Notes: a model not told the origin generated them from the sequence alone. A stretch of DNA of 11,010 nt from Pseudomonadota bacterium (GCA_023433585.1 JAEZCL010000066.1:1-11010); one strand, 5' to 3'. Shown: positions 1-7,005, counted from the first letter of the stretch. Numbers and translations are program-made.

Positions 1-1066
1 TCTCGGCGCCGGTCGCCAGCAGCACCGCCCGGTGCATGGCGTTCTCAAGCTCGCGCACGTTGCCGGGCCAGCGGTGCGCCAGCAGCGCCCGGCGCGCTCC
101 GTCCGAAAGCGGCCGCGCGGACACGCCGTTGGCGGCGGCGTATTTCTTGACGAAGTGATCCGCCAGCACCGCCACGTCGCCGGGCCGCTCGCGCAGGGCG
201 GGCAGGCGCAGGTTCACCACGTTCAGGCGATAGAGCAGGTCCTCGCGGAACGTCCCTTCGCTGACCGCCCGGGCCAGGTCGCGGTTCGAGGTGGCGATGA
301 TGCGGATGTCCACCTTGACCGGTTTGGCGCCGCCTACCCGGTCGATCACCCGCTCCTGGATGGCGCGCAGCAGCTTGGCCTGGAGCCGGGCGTCCATCTC
401 CGAGATTTCGTCCAGCAGCAGGGTGCCGCCGTCCGCCTCCTCGAACTTGCCGATGCGCCGGGCCACTGCGCCGGTGAAGGCGCCCTTCTCATGCCCAAAC
501 AGCTCGGACTCCAGAAGATTGTCGGGAATGGCGGCGCAGTTGACGCTGATGAACGCCTTGTCGGCGCGGCGCGACTGGGCGTGCAGGTGGCGGGCCATCA
601 CCTCCTTGCCGACGCCGCTTTCGCCGGTGATGAGGATGGAGGCGTCGGACCTGGCGACCTGGTCGGCCAGCTTGATGACCGCCTCCATGTTCGGATCGGC
701 GCTTATCATCGGCCGCTCGTCGTCGGCCACTGCGGCCAGGACGGCGGCGATCAGGTCCGCTTCGGGCGGCAGGGGGATGAACTCCTTGGCCCCAGCGCGG
801 ATGGCGGCGGCCGCCAGGTCGGCGTCGGCGTCCACGCCGCAGGCCACCACCGGCACATGGATGCGCTCGGCCTCGTTGGCCGCGATCAGGGCGGCGATGT
901 CCAGGTGGTAGTCCACCATCAACAGGTCCGCCCCCTGCCCGCGCCGCAGGGTGTCGGTGGCCTGTTCGCATCGCTCGACGTGGCCCACCTTGGCGCCGTG
1001 CGCCATGGCCATCTTCACCGCCGCCGCCAGCTGTCCGCTGAGCCGTCCCACCACCAGGAGCCGCAT
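1..1066 (-). CDS. flbD: FlbD, sigma-54-dependent flagellar regulator (partial, C-terminus beyond window)
   Basis: Enhancer-binding activator of sigma-54 RNA polymerase; in Caulobacter FlbD switches on late flagellar genes and represses the fliF promoter. The 355 visible residues start at an ATG preceded by GAGGAG. Residues 1-115 form a receiver-like domain that keeps Asp52 but lacks the acidic pair (VVGRL where VDDD is usual) and the late lysine (FIPLP instead of a KP motif). The AAA+ domain follows: Walker A GESGVGKE (148-155), the sigma-54 contact loop GAFTGA (195-200), Walker B LLLDEI (216-221), then RWPGNVRELENA (332-343). The rest of the family, a short linker and a Fis-type DNA-binding helix-turn-helix, lies off the left edge. 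It is the last visible gene of the fliF operon, 33 nt after fliN. The call as FlbD rather than a generic NtrC-type protein rests on the odd receiver and the gene order. Confidence 0.93.
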   Translation of the reverse strand, partial: MRLLVVGRLSGQLAAAVKMAMAHGAKVGHVERCEQATDTLRRGQGADLLMVDYHLDIAALIAANEAERIHVPVVACGVDADADLAAAAIRAGAKEFIPLPPEADLIAAVLAAVADDERPMISADPNMEAVIKLADQVARSDASILITGESGVGKEVMARHLHAQSRRADKAFISVNCAAIPDNLLESELFGHEKGAFTGAVARRIGKFEEADGGTLLLDEISEMDARLQAKLLRAIQERVIDRVGGAKPVKVDIRIIATSNRDLARAVSEGTFREDLLYRLNVVNLRLPALRERPGDVAVLADHFVKKYAAANGVSARPLSDGARRALLAHRWPGNVRELENAMHRAVLLATGAE

Positions 1067-1099
1067 GGTCCTTCTCCTCTAAATCCAGTCCGTCGCCGC

Positions 1100-1432
1100 T
1101 CAGGCGCCGGAATCCTCGGTCTTGATGATTTCCGTCATGGTCACGCCCAGACGGTCCTCGACGACGACCACTTCGCCGCGCGCCACCAGGCGATTGTTGA
1201 CGAAGATGTCGATGGCCTCGCCGACCTTGCGGTCCAGCTCCAGCACCGACCCCCGATTGAGCTTCAGCAACTGGGCCACCGACATGTGCGCCTTGCCCAG
1301 CACCGCCGAGATGTTGACCGGCACATCGAACACCGGCGCCAGGTCTGTGGCGGACTTGTCGCCGATTTCATCCATGAGGGCGACCGCCGAACCATCGGCG
1401 AACTCCTCCAGAGGCAGGTCTTCAGAGGCCAT
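1100..1432 (-). CDS. fliN: FliN, flagellar motor switch protein
   Basis: C-ring protein at the cytoplasmic base of the flagellar motor. With FliM and FliG it sets rotation direction, and with FliH it helps dock the export apparatus. The 110-residue product has a short acidic N-terminal tail (about 1-28) and one SpoA/surface-presentation domain (about 30-105) carrying the family wording: FDVPVNISAVLG, then LLKLNRGSVLELDR, VGEAIDIFVNNRLVARGEVVVVED and a closing RLGVTMTEI. The size is normal for a simple FliN without the FliY-type extension. The ATG lies inside the end of flbE, an 11-nt overlap in a different frame, which suggests translational coupling. flbD follows after 33 nt. Identification is secure from sequence and context. 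Confidence 0.96.
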   Translation of the reverse strand: MASEDLPLEEFADGSAVALMDEIGDKSATDLAPVFDVPVNISAVLGKAHMSVAQLLKLNRGSVLELDRKVGEAIDIFVNNRLVARGEVVVVEDRLGVTMTEIIKTEDSGA

Positions 1433-2099
1433 CGGGGTTCTCCTTGGGGAGCAGGGAATTCAGGGATTCGGCGTGCCCGCCTTCGGCCGCCAGCGCCGCC
1501 TGGAGCGTCTCGCCGACCCGGCGGGCGACGTCATCGGGGCTGTATTCGGCGCGGCCGTCGGCCCACTCCAGCGTGAAGGCGGCCAGCGCCATGTCCGGTT
1601 CGTCGCGAAACGACACCTGGCCGGCGAACCCGGCCTCGGCGCACATGGCCTCGACGCGCGCGCGCATGTCGTCCGACAGGCCCGAGGTTCTCACCACCAG
1701 CCGCGGCGAGGCGTCGATTTCCTGCCCCAGCGTCTCAAGGGCGTCCTGAAGCGGGCCGAGCGGCAGGCGGTCCAGGGCGGCGCCGGCGATGGCGCGCGCG
1801 GCGGCCAGGGCCAGCTCGGCCGATGCGGTGCGATGGTCGTGGGCGACGCGGGTCAGCACAGGCATGGCCTGACCCAGAGCCTGGGCGATTTCCGCCGAAG
1901 CCATGGCCTGGACGCCCTCCAGTTCGTTCATGGCCTGCTGGCGCGCCTCGGCGCGCGCGGCGGCGAGCAGCGCCTCCACCTCGGCCGCCAGATAGACGCG
2001 CTTGACGGTCTGGACCGGGCGCGAGGCGATGACGGCGCCCGAGGCGTCGAACTCGGTGTCGAAGGCGTAGGGCTGAAGCTGTTCGGCGGGTTGGGTCAT
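1422..2099 (-). CDS. flbE: FlbE, FliH-like flagellar export protein
   Basis: Probable FliH-type partner of the flagellar export ATPase FliI, acting at the cytoplasmic face of the export gate. In Caulobacter the gene between fliG and fliN is called flbE and is FliH-like. The 225 residues begin with a YAFDTEF motif (11-17). An Ala/Glu/Arg-rich helical stretch (about 36-110), likely coiled coil, fits the elongated FliH stalk. The C-terminal globular part contains LRLVV-like and FTLEWADGRAEYSPDD wording (175-190), matching the FliH C-terminal domain that binds FliI. The ATG starts one base after the fliG stop (TGACATG) and the end overlaps fliN by 11 nt. FliH-family sequences diverge strongly, so the family assignment leans partly on position. 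Confidence 0.88.
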   Translation of the reverse strand: MTQPAEQLQPYAFDTEFDASGAVIASRPVQTVKRVYLAAEVEALLAAARAEARQQAMNELEGVQAMASAEIAQALGQAMPVLTRVAHDHRTASAELALAAARAIAGAALDRLPLGPLQDALETLGQEIDASPRLVVRTSGLSDDMRARVEAMCAEAGFAGQVSFRDEPDMALAAFTLEWADGRAEYSPDDVARRVGETLQAALAAEGGHAESLNSLLPKENPDGL

Positions 2100-2100
2100 G

Positions 2101-3138
2101 TCAGTAGATCAGCTCGTCGTCGCCGCCCTGGCCGGCCAGCATGATCTCGCCCCTGGCCGCCAGGTCCTTGGCCGCCTGGACCATGGTCGTCTGGGCGGCG
2201 TCCACGTCCTTGAGACGCACCGGCCCCATCGCCTCCATGTCCTCGCGCATGATCCGGGCGGCGCGTTCGGACATGTTGGAGAAGAACAGCTCCCGCAACG
2301 AATCCGACGCTCCCTTCAGCGCCAGCGCCAGCTGATCCTTCTCCACCGCCCGCAACAGGGTCTGGATGCCGCCGGGATCAAGCTTGGACAGGTCGTCGAA
2401 CACGAACATCAGGGCGCGGATGCGTTCGGCGGCTTCGCGGTTGCGCTCCTCCAGGGCGCCCAGGAAGCGGGCCTCGGTCTGACGGTCGAAGCTGTTGAAG
2501 ATCTCGGCCATCGCCTCATGGCTGTCGCGCTTGGAGGTGCGGGCCAGGTTGGACATGAACTCGGTGCGCAGCGTCTGTTCGATCTTGTCCAGGATGTCGC
2601 GCTGCACCGGCTCCATGCGCAGCATCCGCTGGACGCACTCCAGGGCGAAATCCTCGGGCAGGGCGGTCAGCACGCGGCTGGCGTGGTCGGACTTCACCTT
2701 GGACAGTACCACCGCCACCGTCTGGGGGTATTCGTTCTTGAGATAGTTGGCCAGGACCACCTCGTTCACGTTGCCCAGCTTGTCCCACATGGTGCGGCCG
2801 GCCGGCCCCCGGATCTCCTCCATCATGGCCTCGACCCGGTCGGGCGGCATGAAGGCGGCCAAGAGGCGCTGGGTCTGGTCCAGGCTGCCCATCAGGGAGC
2901 CGGCGCCGGACATGCCCGAGACGAAATCGACCAGCAGCTCCTCGACCACATTGGCCTGAACGGTGCCCAGGCCCGCCATGGCCTGGGAGATCTCCTTGAC
3001 CTCGTCCTCGTCCAGGGCCTGCCACAGCGAGGCGTGCTCCTCACCCAGCGCGAGCAGGATCACGGCCGCTTTTTCCGGGCCGCTCAGGCGGTGGGGATCG
3101 TCCACCGTCTGCTTCTTGACTGCCAGACGGGACGCCAT
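2101..3138 (-). CDS. fliG: FliG, flagellar motor switch/torque protein
   Basis: Rotor protein that links the MS ring (FliF) to the C ring and receives torque from the stator. The 345 residues show the three FliG domains: an N-terminal FliF-binding domain (about 15-105, GPEKAAVILLALGEE), a middle FliM-binding domain with NEYPQT at 135-140 (the EHPQ motif, here EYPQ at 136-139), the hinge MFVF (244-247), and the C-terminal torque domain (about 250-335). Charged residues equivalent to the E. coli torque set are present: Lys275, Arg292, Glu299, Asp300 and Arg308, with Glu replacing one Asp. The ATG overlaps the fliF stop by one base (TGATG) and flbE starts one base after its own stop, so coupling to both neighbours is likely. 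No truncation is apparent. Confidence 0.97.
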   Translation of the reverse strand: MASRLAVKKQTVDDPHRLSGPEKAAVILLALGEEHASLWQALDEDEVKEISQAMAGLGTVQANVVEELLVDFVSGMSGAGSLMGSLDQTQRLLAAFMPPDRVEAMMEEIRGPAGRTMWDKLGNVNEVVLANYLKNEYPQTVAVVLSKVKSDHASRVLTALPEDFALECVQRMLRMEPVQRDILDKIEQTLRTEFMSNLARTSKRDSHEAMAEIFNSFDRQTEARFLGALEERNREAAERIRALMFVFDDLSKLDPGGIQTLLRAVEKDQLALALKGASDSLRELFFSNMSERAARIMREDMEAMGPVRLKDVDAAQTTMVQAAKDLAARGEIMLAGQGGDDELIY

Positions 3139-4781
3139 CAGCCCTCCTGCACCCAGGCGCGCAGGATGTTGGCGGATTCCTCGGGATGCTTCTCGACGAA
3201 CTCAGCCACCTTCTTGACCGAGGACGCCTTCACCTGTCCCTCGATGCGGGCGATGTCGATGCGCTGATCCATGTTGGAATGGGGCGCCGGCAGGGCCGCC
3301 GTTCCGTCCGCGCCCGGCAGGGCTCCGGCCAGGGCGGGATCGCCGCCGACAGCCGTGGTCTGCAGCGCCGTCACCATCGACCGGCCCTCGCCGCGGGCGG
3401 TCCTCAGCAGAGGGCGCACCACGAAGAAGATCAGCAACAGCCCCGTGACCAGCAGGATCACCAGCTCGACCCCGCGCATGATGTCGTTCTTGGTGAAGTT
3501 CATCAGCGGCGCCCCGGCGTCGGTCCCGCCGATGGCCGGGACTTCGCGGTTGAAGCGCACGTTGATGACGCTGACCTGATCGCCGCGATCGGCGCTGAAG
3601 CCCATGGCCGAGCGCACCAGGGCCTCGATGCGCTGCATGTCCTCTTCCGAGCGCGGCGCATAGGCGGCTTCGCCCTGGCCACCCGCCGCCGGGGTCAGGA
3701 TCCCGTCGACCGCCACGGCTACGGACAGACGCTGGACCTGGCCCGGTTCACGCACCGTGGTGGTGGTGGTGCTGGATATCTCGTAGTTGGTGATCTCGGA
3801 CTGGTCGCCGCTGGTCGAGCCCAGCGCCATCATGGCCGGATCCTCGCCGCCGGGGATGTTGGCCTGGGCGGTCACCAGGCCGTCGGGACGCGGCTGGGTG
3901 TCCTGGGCGTTGGAGGCCGAGGTGGAGGTGGAGCGCACCACCTGGCCGTCGGGATCGAACCTTTGTTCCTGGGTGGTCTGGCGGCTGGTGTCGATCTCCG
4001 CCGAGACCTGGACCCGCGCGGCGCCCACGCCCACCACGCCTTCGACCAGGTCGCGGATGCGGGCGGTCATGGCGGCCTCGACCTCGGCGCGGCGACCGTC
4101 GCTCAGTCCGGCGGTGAAGCCTTCCTCCTCGGCGCCGGCGGCCAGGGTGCGGTTGGCCTCGTCCACCACGGTCACCCGGTCGGGGCGCATGTTCGGGACC
4201 GATGAGGCGATGACGTTCCGGATCGCGCGGACCTGGTCGCCGGTCAGGTCGCGGCCGCCCACGCCCACCACCACCGCGGCGGTGGGATCGCCGGCCTGCT
4301 GCTGGAACAGCTCGCGGCGCGGCATGGTGATGTGGACCCGCGCGGTGTTCACGCCGCGCATGGACTGGATGGTGCGCGCCAGTTCGCCTTCCAGGGCGCG
4401 CTTCTCGTTCAGGTTCTGCTGGAACTCGGTCTGGCCCAGCACCGACTGGTTGTCGAAGATCTCGTAGCCGACGCTGCCGGACGTCACCATGCCGGACGAC
4501 GCCAGCATCAGGCGCGCGGTCCCCACGTCGTCGCGGTGGACCATGATGGTCGAGCCGTCGCCGCGCGTGCGGTACTTGATGCTCTGCTGGTCCAGGGCGG
4601 CGGTGATCTCGGCCGCTTCACGCAGGTCCAGGTTGGAATACAGCAGCGCATCCGGCTCCTGGCCGATGCGCAGCATGATGGCGACCAGCACCGCCGCCAC
4701 CCCGGCCGCCACGCCCAGCACGGCGGCCAGACGGCCTATACCGAATCTCTGCAAAGCCGCCGTGAAGCCTTCCACGCGCAC
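3138..4781 (-). CDS. fliF: FliF, flagellar MS-ring protein
   Basis: Inner-membrane protein whose oligomer forms the MS ring, the first flagellar structure assembled and the housing of the export gate. The 547 residues contain a first membrane helix (about 18-38), ring-building motifs (about 47-110 and 120-215, including TEFQQNLNEKRALEGELART), a third ring motif with a Ser/Thr/Gln-rich collar region (about 225-410), a second membrane helix (436-457, VELVILLVTGLLLIFFVV) and a cytoplasmic tail ending in KKVAEFVEKHPEESANILRA, the FliG-binding segment. The start is GTG; an in-frame TGA lies only nine bases upstream, so only this GTG or the GTG at codon 3 (4775) is possible. GAGGGG sits very close to the first and better spaced for the second. 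It is the first gene of the operon and overlaps fliG by one base. Confidence 0.96.
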   Translation of the reverse strand: MRVEGFTAALQRFGIGRLAAVLGVAAGVAAVLVAIMLRIGQEPDALLYSNLDLREAAEITAALDQQSIKYRTRGDGSTIMVHRDDVGTARLMLASSGMVTSGSVGYEIFDNQSVLGQTEFQQNLNEKRALEGELARTIQSMRGVNTARVHITMPRRELFQQQAGDPTAAVVVGVGGRDLTGDQVRAIRNVIASSVPNMRPDRVTVVDEANRTLAAGAEEEGFTAGLSDGRRAEVEAAMTARIRDLVEGVVGVGAARVQVSAEIDTSRQTTQEQRFDPDGQVVRSTSTSASNAQDTQPRPDGLVTAQANIPGGEDPAMMALGSTSGDQSEITNYEISSTTTTTVREPGQVQRLSVAVAVDGILTPAAGGQGEAAYAPRSEEDMQRIEALVRSAMGFSADRGDQVSVINVRFNREVPAIGGTDAGAPLMNFTKNDIMRGVELVILLVTGLLLIFFVVRPLLRTARGEGRSMVTALQTTAVGGDPALAGALPGADGTAALPAPHSNMDQRIDIARIEGQVKASSVKKVAEFVEKHPEESANILRAWVQEG

Positions 4782-4819
4782 CGCCCCTCACACGCGGGCG
4801 ACCTCGAACACTCCCGCTA

Positions 4820-4832
4820 GGCAGAAACTGCC
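4820..4832. promoter_or_regulatory. GGCAG-AAA-CTGCC palindrome, possible FlbD (ftr) site
   Basis: A perfect 5-bp inverted repeat with a 3-bp centre lies 10 bp downstream of the CtrA-like box and overlaps the likely -10 region of fliF. Caulobacter FlbD represses fliF by binding an ftr element near the transcription start, and flbD is the last visible gene of this operon. Position and symmetry fit an autoregulatory FlbD operator. The match to a formal ftr consensus was not tested, so this is an inference. Confidence 0.45.
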
Positions 4833-4842
4833 GCCTGCATGG

Positions 4843-4857
4843 TAAACGTGGTGTTAA
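4843..4857 (-). promoter_or_regulatory. CtrA-like box in the fliF promoter (TTAA-N7-TTTA)
   Basis: Read on the minus strand, TTAA at 4857-4854 and TTTA at 4846-4843 are separated by exactly seven bases and followed by CC. This is one mismatch from the CtrA consensus TTAA-N7-TTAA. It lies 62 bp upstream of the fliF GTG. In Caulobacter the fliF operon is an early flagellar operon activated by CtrA from a box overlapping the -35 region. Here a GCCTAG sequence (4822-4817) lies 18 bp downstream and could serve as the -10, which is tentative. The box also sits between the divergent small gene and fliF, so it might influence both. Confidence 0.68.
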
Positions 4858-4920
4858 GGCGGCGCGGGAAACAGGCTGCAAACCTTTGAGGAACGCAATC
4901 TTTTGCCATAGGCTCGCGTC

Positions 4921-5142
4921 ATGAACGTTGAGATCAAACCCTTGGTGAAGCCGTTCAGCGTGATGCGCCACCGGCGCATCCTCGCATTCACCTTCATCAG
5001 CGCCGCCTTGATAGGCTTTTGGTTCGGCGCCGATCCTCTCAGCAAAATGGCCGTGTTTGTGCTGACGGCGGCGGGCTTCATGAGCCTGTTTGTCATGGCG
5101 AAATTTTTTCAGCTTTTGATGTCGAAAGCGTTCCGCTTCTAG
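4921..5142 (+). CDS. Small two-helix membrane protein of unknown function
   Basis: I do not recognise this 73-residue protein. It has a basic N-terminus (Lys10, Arg16, His17, Arg18, Arg19), a hydrophobic segment at about 20-37, a short loop (ADPLSK) and a second hydrophobic segment at about 43-61, then a basic tail (Lys61, Lys69, Arg72). By the positive-inside rule this predicts a membrane hairpin with both ends in the cytoplasm. The ATG has no convincing ribosome binding site. The gene is clearly less GC-rich than its neighbours. It is divergent from fliF across a 139-bp region and convergent with the aldehyde dehydrogenase, with a hairpin between their ends. A minus-strand open frame covers the same bases, but the alternating charged and membrane-like pattern favours the plus strand. 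A role linked to the flagellum is not supported by sequence. Confidence 0.6.
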   Translation: MNVEIKPLVKPFSVMRHRRILAFTFISAALIGFWFGADPLSKMAVFVLTAAGFMSLFVMAKFFQLLMSKAFRF

Positions 5143-5192
5143 CGTCGTGGACGCATAGAAATGCAGCAGGAAGCCTTTTGATTTCAACACAT

Positions 5193-5225
5193 CCGTCATC
5201 CTCGGGCTTGTCCCGAGGATGACGG
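5193..5225. terminator. Perfect 14-bp hairpin between convergent genes (bidirectional terminator or dispersed repeat)
   Basis: CCGTCATCCTCGGG (5193-5206) and its exact complement (5212-5225) are separated by a 5-base loop, CTTGT. The hairpin lies 51 bp after the small gene's stop and 18 bp after the dehydrogenase stop, the right place to end transcription from both sides. Only a weak T-rich stretch follows on the plus strand (ATTTGT) and none of note on the minus. From memory, CCTCGGG...CCCGAGG palindromes of this kind recur between genes in many alphaproteobacterial genomes, so it may equally be a dispersed repeat. Confidence 0.6.
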
Positions 5226-5243
5226 GATTTGTAGGTTCACAAT

Positions 5244-6749
5244 CTAAACGTCGAACCGCACCCCTTGCGCCAGAGGCAGGGCGCCGGAGAAGTTCAGGGT
5301 CTGGGTCTGGCGGCGCATGTAGGCTTTCCAGGCGTCCGAGCCGCTCTCGCGTCCGCCGCCGGTCTCCTTCTCGCCGCCGAAGGCGCCGCCGATCTCCGCC
5401 CCCGAGGGGCCGATGTTGACGTTGGCGATGCCGCAGTCCGAACCCCAGGCCGACAGGAAGCTCTCCGCCTCGCGCATCCGCTCGGTGAAGACGCAGGACG
5501 ACAGCCCTTGCGGCGCCGCGTTCTGCATGGCCACCGCGTCATCGAAATCACTGTAGGTCATGACGTAGAGGATCGGGGCGAAGGTTTCGCGCATGACCAC
5601 TTCGCTCTGCCTCGGCATGCGGATGATCGCGGGCTTCACATAGACCCCGCCCGCCCAGTCGGCGCGCGTTCCGCCGGTCAGCACCTCGCCCCCCTCGGCG
5701 CGGGCCTGTTCGATCGCCGCGTCGAAGCCCCGGCCCGCGTCGGCGTCGATCAGCGGACCCACCAGTGTCCCCGCCTGGCGCGGATCGCCGATGGACAGGC
5801 TGCCGTAAGCCTTCACCAGACGATTCAACAGTTGATCGGCCACGGCCTCATGCACGATCAGACGGCGCAGGCTGGTGCAGCGCTGGCCCGCCGTGCCGAC
5901 GGCGGAAAAGGCGATGGCCCGCACGGCCAGGTCCAGGTCGGCGCTGTCGCTCACGATCATGGCGTTGTTGCCGCCCAGCTCCAGCAGGCTGCGCCCCAGC
6001 CGTCCGGCCACCGTCGTCGCCACCGCCTTGCCCATGCGGGTCGAGCCGGTGGCCGAGACCAGCGGAATGCGCGGATCGGCCGCCAGCGCCTCGCCCACGT
6101 CGCGCCCGCCGATCAGAACCTGCGACAGCCCCTGCGGCGCGTCATCCCCGAACCGGACCACCGCGCGCTCGAACACCGCCTGGACCGCCAGCGCCGTCAG
6201 CGGCGTTTTCTCGGACGGCTTCCAGATCACCGGATCGCCGCAGACCAGCGCCAGAGCCGCGTTCCACGACCAGACGGCGACGGGGAAGTTGAAGGCGGAG
6301 ATGACGGCGACCGGCCCCAGGGGCTGCCACGTCTCGCGCATGTGGTGCCCGGGCCGCTCGCTGGGCAGGGTCAGGCCGTAAAGCTGGCGGGACAGGCCGA
6401 CGGCGAAGTCGCAGACGTCGATCATCTCCTGGACTTCGCCCAGGCCCTCCGAGACGATCTTGCCCGCCTCCAGCGTCACCAGCATGGCCAGGTCGTCCTT
6501 GGCCGCGCGCAGCTCCTCGCCCAAGAGGCGCACCAGTTCGCCCCGGCGCGGCGCCGGAACCCGGCGCCAGGCGTCAAAGGCGCGCCCGGCCCTCGCCACC
6601 GCCTGTTCGACCTCGCCCGCCGACGCCTCGGCCACACGCCCGCACGTCGAGCCGTCGATGGGCGAGCGCGCCTCGATCCCCGAGGCGGCGAACACGCCCC
6701 CCGCACCCAGCCGCTCCAGTATCCCCTTCGCCTGATCCGCCGCCGTCAT
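5244..6749 (-). CDS. amaB: ALDH7-family aldehyde dehydrogenase (antiquitin/AmaB-like, L-aminoadipate-semialdehyde dehydrogenase)
   Basis: NAD-dependent cytoplasmic aldehyde dehydrogenase that probably oxidises 2-aminoadipate 6-semialdehyde (in equilibrium with piperideine-6-carboxylate) to 2-aminoadipate in lysine breakdown. The 501 residues follow antiquitin closely: EVQEMIDVCDFAVGLSR (105-121), oxyanion Asn154 in FNFP, cofactor motif WKPSE (176-180), general base Glu257 in LLELGG, GTAGQRC with catalytic Cys291 preceded by Arg290 (the carboxylate-binding arginine in human ALDH7A1), Glu388-x-Phe390 for NAD ribose, and the family signature SGAEIGGAFGGEKETGGG (449-466) then RESGSDAWKAYMRR. All key residues are present. 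The ATG has a strong GGGGAGG about six bases upstream. It is 265 bp after metH2 and separated by hairpins, so it probably has its own promoter. No other lysine-catabolic gene is visible, so substrate is inferred from family alone. Confidence 0.9.
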   Translation of the reverse strand: MTAADQAKGILERLGAGGVFAASGIEARSPIDGSTCGRVAEASAGEVEQAVARAGRAFDAWRRVPAPRRGELVRLLGEELRAAKDDLAMLVTLEAGKIVSEGLGEVQEMIDVCDFAVGLSRQLYGLTLPSERPGHHMRETWQPLGPVAVISAFNFPVAVWSWNAALALVCGDPVIWKPSEKTPLTALAVQAVFERAVVRFGDDAPQGLSQVLIGGRDVGEALAADPRIPLVSATGSTRMGKAVATTVAGRLGRSLLELGGNNAMIVSDSADLDLAVRAIAFSAVGTAGQRCTSLRRLIVHEAVADQLLNRLVKAYGSLSIGDPRQAGTLVGPLIDADAGRGFDAAIEQARAEGGEVLTGGTRADWAGGVYVKPAIIRMPRQSEVVMRETFAPILYVMTYSDFDDAVAMQNAAPQGLSSCVFTERMREAESFLSAWGSDCGIANVNIGPSGAEIGGAFGGEKETGGGRESGSDAWKAYMRRQTQTLNFSGALPLAQGVRFDV

Positions 6750-6830
6750 GTTCGCCTCCCCGCCATCTTCGATTTTGTCTGAGGTCCATAGACCCGCTCG
6801 CCGTCGCGCGAAACCGGTTCACTTCAGCAT

Positions 6831-6900
6831 CCCTCTCCCGATGGGAGAGGGCTGCGCGCACGGATGCGCAGCATCCGTCCTTCGCGCGCAGGGTGAGGGT
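6831..6900 (+). repeat. Structured palindromic repeat, copy A
   Basis: Two adjacent hairpins and a GTGAGGGT end. The first is CCCTCTCCC-GAT-GGGAGAGGG (6831-6851, 9 bp). The second is compound: outer stem TGCGCGC (6853-6859) with GCGCGCA (6884-6890), inner stem ACGGATGC with GCATCCGT (6860-6878, loop GCA), and a 5-base bulge CCTTC on the 3' side. It faces copy B, with tails towards each other. It resembles dispersed REP-like elements of GC-rich proteobacteria, and no protein is encoded. Confidence 0.75.
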
Positions 6901-6926
6901 TCGATGGCTCCTTGCTGACCCACCCG

Positions 6927-7005
6927 ACCCTCATCCCCCGCGCCAGAACGAAGCCGCTATCGCGCCTTCGTGCGCGGGTTCCCCCTTCTCCCATCGGGAG
7001 AAGGG
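6927..7005 (-). repeat. Structured palindromic repeat, copy B, immediately after metH2
   Basis: On the minus strand this repeats the layout of copy A: hairpin CCCTTCTCCC-GAT-GGGAGAAGGG (7005-6983, 10 bp), then a compound hairpin with outer stem CCCGCGC/GCGCGGG (6978-6972 with 6943-6937), inner stem ACGAA/TTCGT, a 4-base 3' bulge, and an ATGAGGGT end (6934-6927). The first hairpin starts 10 bp after the metH2 stop and might slow or end transcription, but no T-tract follows. Confidence 0.72.

Noticed and set aside
4854..5096. Minus-strand open frame of about 80 codons opposite the small membrane protein, and a longer one reaching back into fliF (4618-5199)
   Set aside because: They cross the fliF promoter elements and the start of fliF in another frame, and the translations lack a domain or a ribosome binding site. 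The plus-strand frame has a coherent membrane pattern.
6750..6830. A promoter for the aldehyde dehydrogenase gene
   Set aside because: A promoter is expected here because repeats separate the gene from metH2, but no convincing -35/-10 pair could be picked out.
6983..7005. A classical intrinsic terminator after metH2
   Set aside because: The hairpin is strong, but GGGGGAAC follows on the minus strand with no T-tract, so it was listed as part of a repeat instead.
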